Notes under the pieces: model-generated
What the model was told of the DNA's origin: nothing
Seen by the model: only the letters and a program-made list of their open reading frames with translations
Databases searched by the model: none
NCBI GenBank assembly: GCA_017437065.1
Contig: JAFSBX010000141.1
Span: 145,675 to 209,674, forward strand
Source of the DNA: Lachnospiraceae bacterium
Lineage (GTDB): Bacteria > Bacillota > Clostridia > Lachnospirales > Lachnospiraceae
Length of the DNA stretch: 64,000 nt
Reading direction: 5' to 3'
Position numbers and translations under genes: made by a program
Part shown: positions 37,966 through 47,160 of the stretch, piece after piece
How the letters are laid out: every line of letters begins with the position of its first letter
Numbering within the stretch: position 1 is the stretch's first letter

Positions 37966-38811
37966 ATGCAGATAGTATCAACAGTAAAGGAAGTAAGAAC
38001 ACAGGTAAAAGAATGGAGAAAGCAGGGATTAAGCATCGGCTTTGTGCCGACGATGGGGTATCTCCATGAAGGACATGCAAGTCTTATGAAGCGTGCGAAG
38101 GAAGAATGTGACAAAGTAGTAGCCAGTATTTTTGTAAATCCAATGCAGTTTGGTGTGAATGAAGATTTAGACAGTTACCCGAGAGATTTAGATGCAGATG
38201 CAAAGCTTTGTGATTCGATTGGTGTAGATTTAATTTTCCACCCGGAAGTGGAAGAAATGTATGCAGAAGGCTTTTGTTCTTTTGTGGATATGAATGGGCT
38301 GACCAAAGAACTTTGTGGAAAATCCAGACCGATTCATTTTCGTGGGGTATGTACCGTGGTGAATAAGCTGTTCAATATTGTTACACCGGATAAGGCATTT
38401 TTTGGTCAGAAGGATGCACAGCAGCTTGCAGTTATTAAAAGAATGGTCAAAGATTTGAACATGGATATCGAAGTCATCGGTTGTCCGATTATCAGAGAAG
38501 AAGACGGACTTGCCAAAAGCTCCAGAAATACCTATCTGAATGAAGAAGAACGCAAGGCAGCATTGATTTTAAGTCAGACAATCCGTCTTGGTGAGCAGTT
38601 GGTGAAGGATGGCGTAACAAATGTAGCAGAACTTGTAGCTGCAATGAAAGAAAACATTTCTAAAGAGCCATTGGCAAAAATTGATTATGTGGAGGCTGTC
38701 AGCATGGATACAATTGAGAAAATTGAAAAAATGCAAGGAACTGTGCTTGTTGCAATGGCAGTTTATATCGGAAAGACACGTCTGATTGACAATTTTATTG
38801 TGGAAGTGTAG
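37966..38811 (+). CDS. panC: Pantothenate synthetase
   Basis: A 281-residue PanC that joins pantoate and beta-alanine using ATP. Motifs are [15 protein letters not shown] (HIGH-type ATP site), [32 protein letters not shown] and the KMSKS-like LAKSSRN. It lies 15 nt after panB and begins at ATG 37966 with AAAGGA upstream. The length is normal for the family. Confidence 0.95.
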   Translation: MQIVSTVKEVRTQVKEWRKQGLSIGFVPTMGYLHEGHASLMKRAKEECDKVVASIFVNPMQFGVNEDLDSYPRDLDADAKLCDSIGVDLIFHPEVEEMYAEGFCSFVDMNGLTKELCGKSRPIHFRGVCTVVNKLFNIVTPDKAFFGQKDAQQLAVIKRMVKDLNMDIEVIGCPIIREEDGLAKSSRNTYLNEEERKAALILSQTIRLGEQLVKDGVTNVAELVAAMKENISKEPLAKIDYVEAVSMDTIEKIEKMQGTVLVAMAVYIGKTRLIDNFIVEV

Positions 38812-38888
38812 TCAAGTATGCAATGTATCGACATGCAAAAATAGAAGTAGCGGTACAGAAAAGACAGATAAAAAAGGAGAACAATACA

Positions 38889-39281
38889 ATGCAAATACAG
38901 GCATTAAAAAGTAAAATACATCGTGCAACCGTGGTGCAGGCAGAATTAAATTACATAGGAAGTATTACTGTTGATGAAACATTGATGGAAAAAGCAGGAA
39001 TCATGGAATATGAGAAAGTTCAGATTGTGGATATTGATAATGGCTCCAGATTTGAAACGTATGTCATCAGTGGGGAAAAAGACAGTGGAATGATTTGTTT
39101 AAACGGAGCTGCGGCAAGAATGGTATCCGTTGGTGATAAAATTATCATTATGTCATATGCATCCATGACACAGGAAGAGTTGAAAGAAAATCCGCCACGG
39201 GTTGTGTTTGTGGATGAAGACAATCGGGTGGCTAGAGTTACTCGGTATGAGAAACATGGTAGGTTGGAAGATTTGGAATAG
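38889..39281 (+). CDS. panD: Aspartate 1-decarboxylase
   Basis: A 130-residue pyruvoyl-dependent PanD that makes beta-alanine. The self-cleavage site Gly24-Ser25 is visible in YIGSITVD, and Lys9, Tyr22 and Arg54-region residues are as expected. Further motifs are LNGAAAR and [13 protein letters not shown] 38889 with AAGGAG upstream is chosen; the longer frame from 38823 has no family similarity. Its last codons overlap the first codons of a truncated satD frame, which suggests a deletion end at this point. Confidence 0.93.
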   Translation: MQIQALKSKIHRATVVQAELNYIGSITVDETLMEKAGIMEYEKVQIVDIDNGSRFETYVISGEKDSGMICLNGAAARMVSVGDKIIIMSYASMTQEELKENPPRVVFVDEDNRVARVTRYEKHGRLEDLE

Positions 39282-39697
39282 GAGTTGGAGAAATTACTAC
39301 AGATATTAATTCTGAAATGGCACTTGGAGCCGATGGTCCCGGCTATTATAAAGCAAGAGAAGCAATTGAAGTGCTTAAGAAAAGTGAACCAAAAAGTAAA
39401 ACGCAAGCGTCAGATATAAGAATTGAAATAGAGGATGACAGAAATTCTGTAGCAGTAATGTTGAATACGATATTTGCTTTGATGGCAGTAATACAGAATA
39501 ACTGGTCTGAACGGCAAAGAGAAATCATTTTGGAATTTGATAAAAATAAGTGTAGCCAGTCGGAATGTGCAGAAAGATTGGATATTTCACAGTCTTCAGT
39601 GCAAAGAGGTTTGGTAAATGGGAATTATTATGCTTATAAAGAGGCAAAGGATACGGTAAATAACGTTTTAAAAGAGATTGGAGAGGTACGTGTTTAG
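39272..39697 (+). pseudogene. SatD-family protein lacking its N-terminal part
   Basis: A frame open from within the panD end (39272, reading [13 protein letters not shown]) to a stop at 39697. The first ATG is 39317, giving 126 residues without a ribosome site. The sequence resembles the C-terminal half of SatD-family proteins: ALGADGPGYYKAREAI, then an HTH-like part around CAERLDISQSSVQRGL. The N-terminal half is absent. It is most likely a relic left by a deletion next to panD. A strong terminator follows. Confidence 0.65.
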
Positions 39698-39734
39698 GGG
39701 ATATTTATTGTTGTTATTTTAAACTACTATATAT

Positions 39735-39787
39735 TTAAGAGCTTAGAAATGCTTTAAAACTGGCATTTCTAAGCTCTTAAATTTTTC
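39735..39787. terminator. Strong terminator after the pan operon and satD remnant
   Basis: A perfect 18-bp stem (39735-39752 with 39763-39780), a 10-nt loop and T-rich downstream bases. It separates the pan operon from the unusual cluster that follows. Confidence 0.9.
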
Positions 39788-39817
39788 CTTCAAATAAATA
39801 ATAAAAAACGAGGAATG

Positions 39818-39860
39818 GGAAACTTTGCCTGCCAAAGCAATTTTTTTTACTTGCTATAAT
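39818..39860 (+). promoter_or_regulatory. Conserved 17-nt promoter element, copy 1, with -10 box
   Basis: GGAAACTTTGCCTGCCA (39818-39834), then exactly 20 nt, then TATAAT (39855-39860). The same 17-mer, with the same 20-nt gap to a -10 box, occurs at 49889. No -35 consensus is present, so an activator or alternative sigma factor may be needed. Confidence 0.7.
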
Positions 39861-39889
39861 CAAAGCAAGAATAAGAAATGAGGGATGTT

Positions 39890-40108
39890 ATGGAAAGAAC
39901 GGAATGGATTGATATTGCAATCGAAATGGCACGCAGGTGGGGAGTGATGGAGACGTTGGAAGATATTCCGTCCATGCATGAAATTCCGACAATAGGTGCG
40001 GAGGGAAGCAGGGAAACTCTCCTCGCCTGGGCAAAAGAATATATGGATTCTAAGCAGACGGATATGACGTTGTTTCTGAAGAAAAAATTGGATCAACTTT
40101 TGAGTTAA
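39890..40108 (+). CDS. Small soluble protein of unknown function
   Basis: A 72-residue ORF from ATG 39890 (GAGGGA upstream; ATG 39878 is also possible). It is acidic and mostly helical by appearance, beginning MERTEWIDIAIEMARRWGVM. No family was recognised. It is the first gene of the unusual cluster and sits behind the conserved promoter element that also precedes the lipoprotein gene at 49982, so the two probably belong to one regulon. Confidence 0.6.
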   Translation: MERTEWIDIAIEMARRWGVMETLEDIPSMHEIPTIGAEGSRETLLAWAKEYMDSKQTDMTLFLKKKLDQLLS

Positions 40109-40135
40109 ATGAATTAATGAACCAAGTGATAATTG

Positions 40136-40164
40136 TTGACCCGACTTAAAATATTAAGTATAAT
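40136..40164 (+). promoter_or_regulatory. Near-consensus promoter of the HTH-kinase operon
   Basis: TTGACC (40136-40141), 17-nt spacer, TATAAT (40159-40164), about 60 nt before ATG 40223. Confidence 0.75.
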
Positions 40165-40222
40165 AAGCAAAGAAATATTAGGAAAAATAACGGAAAAATA
40201 TGCTTACGGGAGATAATTTTCA

Positions 40223-41206
40223 ATGGATATTTACAAAACGAACGTTCTAAGAGATGAGCTTTTGCACTGTGACAATCTGGAAGACTTGAAAAAAGAGATA
40301 TTGCCGAAACTACAGCAACAGCGTGTTGCATGGCAGTGGAAAATGAAACAGATTATGCGGGAAAATCAGTATTCCGGAAGAGAAATGGCACAGTTGTGTG
40401 AAGTGAGTGTGACATCTGTCCGAAAATGGTGTAAAGGTTCCCTGCCACAGAGCCGTGAGATGTTCATCCGCATCGGCTTTGCCGCACATTATGACATAGA
40501 GCAGATGAATCGGTTTTTGCAACGGTACGGGCGTTATCCTCAGTTGTATGCAAAGTCGTTGGAGGACAGTGTATGTATATTTATTCTTTCTTCCAAGACT
40601 TTACCACACACCTATTACTATTACCGTAAATTGTTAGAAAGTATGCAGACAGATATCAGCGGAGTGGAGCCGGATGTGCAAGTGAATTACTCTACTGTGG
40701 AGATGGAAGAACATATTATAAATATTCGGGATGAAGAAACTATGCAACGGTTTGTGCAGGAACATGCCGGTGAATATCGGAGGGCATACGATAAATTATA
40801 TGATTATATTCAGGAATTTTTACAACTGAATCGGGTAAGCAGGGTGGATGAGAAACAGATGAGTATACAGGAACTGGCAGATCAACAGAACTGGTCTTCT
40901 TCAATGCGTCATTGTATTTCTGAGATCCGAAGCAGACGATGGTTTCCGATGCGGCGCAAACTCATTTCACTGGGAGTTCATCTGAATATGGACTTGGAGA
41001 AAATTAATCATATGCTGAATTTGGCACAGATGGAAACGCTTTGTACCAAAAATCCGGAGGAGGCAGTGCTTATTTTTGCATTGGAAGATGCCAGATTGAA
41101 TGATTCGATTTGTTGCGACGGAATGGATGTTTTATGTGACTATGTGAAAAGCATTTTTATACAGTTAGACATGGAGGGTGTAGAATACATACTGGATGAT
41201 TTATAG
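40223..41206 (+). CDS. Protein with two HTH-like halves, unknown function
   Basis: A 327-residue protein. The first half has an XRE-like helix-turn-helix (GREMAQLCEVSVTSVRKWCKG, about residues 52-72) followed by a helical stretch (HYDIEQMNRFLQRYGRYPQLYAKS). The second half repeats the layout: SIQELADQQNWSSSMRHCIS, then MDLEKINHMLNLAQ and an ending similar to EDSVCIFIL (EEAVLIFAL). An internal duplication is therefore likely. The second HTH is less canonical. It lies 28 nt upstream of a Ser/Thr kinase gene in the same operon and may be a kinase substrate or partner. The family is not recognised. Confidence 0.7.
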   Translation: MDIYKTNVLRDELLHCDNLEDLKKEILPKLQQQRVAWQWKMKQIMRENQYSGREMAQLCEVSVTSVRKWCKGSLPQSREMFIRIGFAAHYDIEQMNRFLQRYGRYPQLYAKSLEDSVCIFILSSKTLPHTYYYYRKLLESMQTDISGVEPDVQVNYSTVEMEEHIINIRDEETMQRFVQEHAGEYRRAYDKLYDYIQEFLQLNRVSRVDEKQMSIQELADQQNWSSSMRHCISEIRSRRWFPMRRKLISLGVHLNMDLEKINHMLNLAQMETLCTKNPEEAVLIFALEDARLNDSICCDGMDVLCDYVKSIFIQLDMEGVEYILDDL

Positions 41207-41234
41207 GAAATAGAAAATGACAGGGGGAAGGAAG

Positions 41235-42683
41235 ATGTCAGGAAAAATCAGGCGACACACAAAGGTATTTGATAACTGGAACGTAGAAGAGGTGATAGGA
41301 GAGGGTGCTTATAGCGTTGTATTCCGACTGGAAAAAAGTGCTTATGGAATCAAGGATACTTCCGTTCTGAAAGTCATAGATTTATATGATAACTTTGGAA
41401 AAAGAACAGAGTTGTCAGAGGAACATTATAATGAGATGAAGGAGCGTGTAGAACAAGAAGTTAGAAAAGCAGGAAGGGAAATCGCTTTGATGCAACAGCT
41501 TCGGGGCAGTACAAACATTGTGGATTATCTTGATTTTGAGGTATATGACTGGGAGGAAGAAGAGGACGAAAGTTACGGTACTTCCTTGCTGATTCGTATG
41601 GAGAAACTGGAGAATCTGAGGATGGAACAACGATGGGGAAGAAAGTTCACTGACTTGGAGATTATACGTCTGGGAAAAGATATCTGCAATGCCCTGATGC
41701 TTTGTCATAGTCAAAAGATTTTGCACCGGGACATTAAGCCGGATAATATCTACCGGAATGAGAACGGTTGCTATAAGCTTGGAGATTTTGGTGTTTCGCG
41801 TATTTTAGATACTGTGCAGAATAAAAGTATGAGAAAAAGTGTGGGAACAAGAGCTTACATGGCACCGGAGCAGTATAAAGGGGAAAATTACGATTTTCGT
41901 GCGGATATTTACAGTTTAGGTCTGGTTATGTATGAATTGGCAAACGGAAACCGCCTGCCATTTGCAGAAGGAATCATGGCAACGGGGGAAGAAGTAAGAC
42001 GACGGATGACGGAAGAGGAGTTTCCACCGCTAAGCGGAGTACATGAGCAGCTGACAGAGGCAATCAGGATAGCCTGTTGTTATCATCCGGAAGAACGCTA
42101 TAAAAGTGCAGAGCAGTTTTATGAAGAGCTTTGTTTTACTGAGGGAATTGTGGGAATGCACGTGGCGCTTATGGAGGCGTCACCTGAGGAGTTTACAGAG
42201 TTTTGTAAATGCTTTTCGATAAAGAAACAGAGTGAGATTCAAAAGGAGCAGAAGGAGTTTGAGGCAATTTTGCAGGCAGCGAATCAGGGAGATGCGAAAG
42301 CCCAGTATCAAGTGGGAGAATGCTTTTTAACCGGTAAAAAATCAGTGTCCTGCGACCGGCAAGAAGCAGTAAAATGGATTAGTCTGGCGGCAGAGAATGG
42401 AAATGATGTTGCACAGTGTACGCTTGGCGAAATGTATATGAATGGACTGGAAGTAGAAAAAAATCAGGAAGAAGCACTAAAGTGGCTGGGAATGTCGGCA
42501 AAGCAGAAAAATGCAAGAGCGATGTTTCATATAGGAAGTTATCACGAAAGCATGGCGGAAAATGCAGGTGCGAATATAGTAGAAACAAATGCGCTTATGT
42601 CGGAAGCAACAGCCTGGTATAAGCTGGCGGCAGAGTATGGGGATTCATTAGGAAAGATAGCCCTTAGGAGGCTGCAGATATAG
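41235..42683 (+). CDS. Ser/Thr protein kinase with C-terminal Sel1 repeats
   Basis: A 482-residue soluble Hanks-type kinase. Glycine loop IGEGAYSVVF, Lys in VLKVIDLY, catalytic loop LHRDIKPDN, DFG in LGDFGVSR, and GTRAYMAPEQY are all present, so it should be active. Residues about 345-480 hold three to four Sel1-type repeats (AKAQYQVGECFLTG; AQCTLGEMYMNG), a protein-interaction module. It lacks the transmembrane and PASTA parts of PrkC. ATG 41235 has GGGGGAAGG upstream; ATG 41217 is possible. It follows the HTH protein in one operon, and no phosphatase gene was found nearby. Confidence 0.9.
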   Translation: MSGKIRRHTKVFDNWNVEEVIGEGAYSVVFRLEKSAYGIKDTSVLKVIDLYDNFGKRTELSEEHYNEMKERVEQEVRKAGREIALMQQLRGSTNIVDYLDFEVYDWEEEEDESYGTSLLIRMEKLENLRMEQRWGRKFTDLEIIRLGKDICNALMLCHSQKILHRDIKPDNIYRNENGCYKLGDFGVSRILDTVQNKSMRKSVGTRAYMAPEQYKGENYDFRADIYSLGLVMYELANGNRLPFAEGIMATGEEVRRRMTEEEFPPLSGVHEQLTEAIRIACCYHPEERYKSAEQFYEELCFTEGIVGMHVALMEASPEEFTEFCKCFSIKKQSEIQKEQKEFEAILQAANQGDAKAQYQVGECFLTGKKSVSCDRQEAVKWISLAAENGNDVAQCTLGEMYMNGLEVEKNQEEALKWLGMSAKQKNARAMFHIGSYHESMAENAGANIVETNALMSEATAWYKLAAEYGDSLGKIALRRLQI

Positions 42684-42696
42684 AAAACATAAATAA

Positions 42697-42900
42697 TTAA
42701 TCGGGCTTTTCATATTCGATAATGTCTGAAACAGAGCAGTCTAAAATAAAGCAGAGCGTGTCTAAGGTTTTTGTAGTAATTGCCTCACCCTTTTTCATAC
42801 GATAGAGGGTGTTGGCTGACAGCCCGTGTTTAAATATCAATTCATATTCAGTGATATTTTTCAGAAAAAGAGTTTCGTAAAAGGGTTTATATGAAATCAT
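42697..42900 (-). CDS. Small XRE-family repressor-like protein
   Basis: A 67-residue Cro/CI-type HTH protein: LIFKHGLSANTLYRMKKGEAI is the HTH, followed by TLDTLCFILDCSVSDII as in other XRE regulators. It is divergent from the large AAA/protease gene. A perfect 22-bp palindrome between them overlaps the likely -35 of that gene. It probably represses the divergent operon and itself. The signal that lifts repression is unknown. Phosphorylation by the neighbouring kinase is one possibility. Confidence 0.8.
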   Translation of the reverse strand: MISYKPFYETLFLKNITEYELIFKHGLSANTLYRMKKGEAITTKTLDTLCFILDCSVSDIIEYEKPD

Positions 42901-42962
42901 AAAGATACCTCGTTTTGTTTATTACACATATAGGAAACATTAGCACATGAAAACCGACAGAC

Positions 42963-42984
42963 TATACTCAATAGATTGAGTATA
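42963..42984. promoter_or_regulatory. Perfect 22-bp palindromic operator
   Basis: TATACTCAAT (42963-42972), AG, ATTGAGTATA (42975-42984). Located between the XRE-type gene and the AAA/protease gene and overlapping the latter's -35 box. Confidence 0.8.
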
Positions 42985-43004
42985 AAGAACGAATTTTATA
43001 CAAT
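42976..43004 (+). promoter_or_regulatory. Promoter of the AAA/FtsH-like operon
   Basis: TTGAGT (42976-42981), 17-nt spacer, TACAAT (42999-43004). The -35 lies inside the palindromic operator, so repressor binding would block RNA polymerase. Confidence 0.65.
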
Positions 43005-43032
43005 ATATGGAAAAATAAAGGAGAAGAAGCTC

Positions 43033-46000
43033 ATGGGAAAATCAATTATTGATTTAATTTTGAAATATGCGGAAAGTATTAAGAAAGAAGAGATGACTTC
43101 TTTTCATTTACTATATGGTTATGCCTGTATCAGTCTGATGCCCGTGAAGGATATATGTGAAGAATTGGAATTGGAGGAAGAAGCATACGGTCGGATTTCA
43201 TATCTTCAGGGAAAAATTAATCAGTTGTTTGCAAGTGAAAAGGCGATGACAGATCCGGCGAAGCTGAAGTTTATGATCAAACAGCAGGTTGAGTGTTTAG
43301 AAAAGGACTTATGTGCGATAGAAGACTATAAAACAGCAGAAAGATTTTTGAATAAATTGCAAAGTCGGACGGAGTATCCGGAGGAAGCGGTAGTGTATAA
43401 GTTGTTATACAGTCTGATAGGTGATGAGGAAAAATATAATGTGAATGGGCTGAATAATGCCTATCTTATTTGGAATAAGAAATTTATGCTGGAAAAGAAA
43501 AAGGAGACGAAGGTAAAGGAAAGTCTTGAGGACATTGCAGGCACATCGGGGCGGCTGTATGATGTTCTGACGAAGAAAATAGTCGGTCAGGATTCGGCAA
43601 TTCAGAAGTTTGTGCAGGGCTATGTTAATTCCAGGTTTGCAGGACAGAGCAGAAAGGACAAGACTGCGGCATCTTATTTGTTTGCCGGACCACCGGGGGT
43701 AGGAAAAACGTATCTTGCACGTCTTTCTGCAAAGATATTAGGTATGCCGATTAAGATTCTGGATATGAGTGCGTATGTGGATCAGCAGTCTTCTAATGGT
43801 TTGGTTGGATTTGAAAAAACATATACGCATGCCAAGCCGGGGGTATTGACGACCTTTGTCATGGAAAATCCAACGTCTATTATCTTGGTGGATGAAATTG
43901 AAAAAGCATACATCAAGGTAAAGATGTTGTTTCTTCAGATTTTAGAAGGAGCCCGTCTGTATGATAAGTATTATGAAAAGTATGTAAGCTTTGAAAATGT
44001 GATTGTTATTTTCACAACGAATTGTGGGAAAAATCTGTATCTGGACAATGAATATGCAGATTTGTCAACACTGCCTGAAAACGAGGTGTTAGACGCCTTG
44101 CGGGATGACGAAGCTTTTCCGAATGAATTGTGTTCACGATTTGCTTCGGGAAACATTATTATGTTTAATCACTTGCAGCAGCACTATTTGTGCAACATCG
44201 TCAAGGATAAGATGGATGAGGTTGCAAAGGATATTATGGAAAATTATGAAGTGCAGATAAAATACGATAAGAGGCTGCCGGAGCTGTTTCTGTTCCAGAT
44301 AGGAAACGGTGTGGATGCACGTATTGCATCGAGCCGTGGGGCAGAGATTTTGAAGGATTGCATGGTTTCATTTGTAAGAGATGCGGTGGAAAAACAGGGG
44401 CAGCTTGCTGTGGATGAGTTATCTGTTGAAATAGAACTCAAAAAGGAAAACAGTGATGTCTATGCATTGTTTGTGAATGAACAGAGCAGCAATATCTTAG
44501 TAGTTTCAGACAGCCCAAAGATGCATTTTAAACATTCGGATATTCATGTGCTGTTTGCTACAGATGAGAATGAGGCGGTACAGCTTATTCGGGAAAATAA
44601 GATTATGCTTATGATCATTGATTTGACTTATAAAGTGTCACCGAGGTCTGCAGGAATATCTAATGCAATGGGAGTAGAATCTGTTGGAAGAAACTGTCTT
44701 GATATGATGAGAAAGAAAGCACCACAGATTCCACTTTATATTGTAAATAAAGAATCCTACCATGCGGAGGATAAAAAAGAGATACTGAATGCCGGAGTGC
44801 GGGGAATTTACGAAGAGGGGCAAGATGAGAAGGCTTGTGCAGCGAATTTAGAAGGGCTTGTGCAGCAACTACATATTCAAAATAATCTGAAACGCCTGTC
44901 GGAAAAGGGACAGAGTGTTGAGTATAAGACACGCTATTTTATAAGAGAAAATATAGGAGTGGTAGAATTTTACAACTTAAATCTGCGTGATGTGGGAAGG
45001 GATGATGCAGCACTCCGTAGAAAAGCTAAAAGCTCCAAGGTGTTTGAATTTGAGAGACCAAAGATGCGATTTTCAGATATTATCGGAGCAGAACAGGCGA
45101 AACGTGATTTTCAACATTTTATTAATTACATGTACAATATTGATAAATATATACTTGAAGGAGCAGAAATACCGCGTGGAGTACTTCTTTACGGACCGCC
45201 GGGAACAGGAAAGACAAGTCTTGCGAAGGCTCTTGCGGGAGAGTGTGAAGCTCTGTTTTTGAATACCACAGGTGCGAGTATACGAAATGCCAAAGACCCG
45301 GTACAGGAAATCAAGGATTTATTTAAGATAGCATATGCCAATGCTCCTGCGATTCTTTTTATTGATGAGATTGACGTGATTGCTAAAGAAAGAACAGGAC
45401 ATGATACGATGCTTGAGATGATGGTAAACACGCTTTTGACGGAGATGGAAGGATTTAACGACAAAGACCCGTTTAAACCGGTGTTTGTGGTGGGTGCCAC
45501 CAATTATAATGTGACGCGACGAAGTGGAAACCCATATGAGGTTGTGATCGATCCTGCATTAGTCAGACGATTTGACAATCCGGTCTATGTGGGTCTTCCA
45601 AGCCGTGGGGAACGCAAAAAATACATACAGCTTTTACTGGAAAAAAAGAACTACGTGGATAAGATTTCAGAGGTGGCAGTCGATTATGTAGCAGAGCATA
45701 CCGGTGGAAAGAGTTTAGCTTTTTTAAAACGGGCGATATCCAATATGACGAATGTGTCGATTGACATGCAAAAGGAAATCAGTGACGATTTGCTTACAGA
45801 TACCCTTGAGACGCAGCTCTATGGAGAGAAACGCGAAAATGACGAAGAGTACCGATTGAGTGTGGCACGTCATGAAGTGGGACATGCTTATGTAGGATTT
45901 AAGACAGGCAGGGAGCCGAAGTTTATCACTATTGTTTCGAGAGGAACGTTTGGTGGATATGTGTCCTATGGTGATGGAGAGGATGTGCATAATCTGACAA

Positions 46001-47082
46001 AGGAAGACTTTCTAAATTGTATCTGCCGTCTTTTGGCGGGACGTGCGGCAGAAGTGGTGTACTATGGAGAGCGTGGAATTAATACCGGTGCCAGCAGCGA
46101 TTTGGAGAAGGCGACAAACTATGCGATAAAGATGATTTGTCATTTTGGAATGGGAACTATGGGATTGCTGTCTTTAAATCCTGAAAAAGTTATAGATTCT
46201 CCGAAGGGTGCGGAAGTATTAGAGGAAGCAGACCGGATTTTAGATGAACAGTTAAAGCGTGCCATGAAACTTATCAAAGAAGGCAGGGAAGTGATAGACA
46301 GCGTTGTTTCTGTGCTTATGGATAGATCCTATATACAGGGCGAGAATCTTATGGCAATTTTGGAGGAAGGAGAACAGATGGCCACATTAAAGGTGGCGAC
46401 TGATGCAAAGCCGCATAAATGGTATGTGGTAATCAATGGAAGAAAACCGGGTATTTATGCGAGCTGGGACGAGTGTTCTGTGCAGGTAAAAGGCTATCGA
46501 AATGCCATTTATCGTTCCTTTGAGAATGAGGAAGCTGCAAAGAAAGCATTCCAGTCATCCAGAATTGGAACCAGAAATATCAGCGATAAAAAATTGCTGT
46601 ATCACCTGGTAAAATTACAGGATGTAGAGCTGATATTAAAAGATGGATTATGTCCGGATATGCAAATCGGAGATAAGAAGTATGTGGGATTTGATTTCCA
46701 TGCGTATGCACCGGCGGCGGTAAAAGAGCAGAGGGAGAATTCTGACACGGCTTATGCGTATCTGTGTGTTACAAGAGAGTATGCATCCTCCCGGGGATAT
46801 CAGATTGTAATGAGAGAGGCAAAGGATGAGAAGTTGCAGACTTACAGCTATGAAGAGGGCATTGCTAAGATTGACTGGGCTGCCATGGAAAAGCAGGGGG
46901 AAGAGGATAGTATGGACATTGTCTGCTGTGTGACAGAGAAGAACGTGTCTTATACAGAGATTTCCTATATCTATCTGCCGGATGAGGAAAGTGCGGTCCG
47001 AATGAAACAGTTTTGTAAAAAATCCGGTGGTAAGGCAGAAAAAGGAGTTGCTATTATGGTCAATAAAAGAATGTTTATTTGA
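43033..47082 (+). CDS. Mosaic AAA protein: Clp-like AAA, receiver-like, FtsH AAA + M41 protease, hybrid-binding domain, DarT-like C-terminus
   Basis: A 1349-residue soluble protein. A helical N-terminus is followed by a Clp/AAA_2-like ATPase (GPPGVGKT near 218; IILVDEIEKA near 282) and a receiver-like fold (NILVVSDSPK near 487) without a clear phosphoacceptor pocket. An FtsH-type AAA domain follows (GPPGTGKT near 720; ILFIDEIDVIA near 773), then a peptidase M41 domain with zinc motif HEVGH near 946 and the third ligand Asp in GASSDLEKAT near 1019. Residues about 1128-1175 match the RNase H1 N-terminal (Cauli_VI) hybrid-binding fold, KWYVVINGRKPGIYASW. The end, from LLYHLVKLQDVELILKDGL near 1188, resembles DarT/DUF4433 ADP-ribosyltransferases. 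FtsH transmembrane helices are absent. ATG 43033 is chosen from AAAGGAGAAG. Confidence 0.85.
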   Translation: MGKSIIDLILKYAESIKKEEMTSFHLLYGYACISLMPVKDICEELELEEEAYGRISYLQGKINQLFASEKAMTDPAKLKFMIKQQVECLEKDLCAIEDYKTAERFLNKLQSRTEYPEEAVVYKLLYSLIGDEEKYNVNGLNNAYLIWNKKFMLEKKKETKVKESLEDIAGTSGRLYDVLTKKIVGQDSAIQKFVQGYVNSRFAGQSRKDKTAASYLFAGPPGVGKTYLARLSAKILGMPIKILDMSAYVDQQSSNGLVGFEKTYTHAKPGVLTTFVMENPTSIILVDEIEKAYIKVKMLFLQILEGARLYDKYYEKYVSFENVIVIFTTNCGKNLYLDNEYADLSTLPENEVLDALRDDEAFPNELCSRFASGNIIMFNHLQQHYLCNIVKDKMDEVAKDIMENYEVQIKYDKRLPELFLFQIGNGVDARIASSRGAEILKDCMVSFVRDAVEKQGQLAVDELSVEIELKKENSDVYALFVNEQSSNILVVSDSPKMHFKHSDIHVLFATDENEAVQLIRENKIMLMIIDLTYKVSPRSAGISNAMGVESVGRNCLDMMRKKAPQIPLYIVNKESYHAEDKKEILNAGVRGIYEEGQDEKACAANLEGLVQQLHIQNNLKRLSEKGQSVEYKTRYFIRENIGVVEFYNLNLRDVGRDDAALRRKAKSSKVFEFERPKMRFSDIIGAEQAKRDFQHFINYMYNIDKYILEGAEIPRGVLLYGPPGTGKTSLAKALAGECEALFLNTTGASIRNAKDPVQEIKDLFKIAYANAPAILFIDEIDVIAKERTGHDTMLEMMVNTLLTEMEGFNDKDPFKPVFVVGATNYNVTRRSGNPYEVVIDPALVRRFDNPVYVGLPSRGERKKYIQLLLEKKNYVDKISEVAVDYVAEHTGGKSLAFLKRAISNMTNVSIDMQKEISDDLLTDTLETQLYGEKRENDEEYRLSVARHEVGHAYVGFKTGREPKFITIVSRGTFGGYVSYGDGEDVHNLTKEDFLNCICRLLAGRAAEVVYYGERGINTGASSDLEKATNYAIKMICHFGMGTMGLLSLNPEKVIDSPKGAEVLEEADRILDEQLKRAMKLIKEGREVIDSVVSVLMDRSYIQGENLMAILEEGEQMATLKVATDAKPHKWYVVINGRKPGIYASWDECSVQVKGYRNAIYRSFENEEAAKKAFQSSRIGTRNISDKKLLYHLVKLQDVELILKDGLCPDMQIGDKKYVGFDFHAYAPAAVKEQRENSDTAYAYLCVTREYASSRGYQIVMREAKDEKLQTYSYEEGIAKIDWAAMEKQGEEDSMDIVCCVTEKNVSYTEISYIYLPDEESAVRMKQFCKKSGGKAEKGVAIMVNKRMFI

Positions 47083-47160
47083 TATTTATGAATATAAAAT
47101 TTTATAAATATAAAATGGGAAAAGCATTGAAGAATATGTACTGAAACAAAGGAGAAAAAA

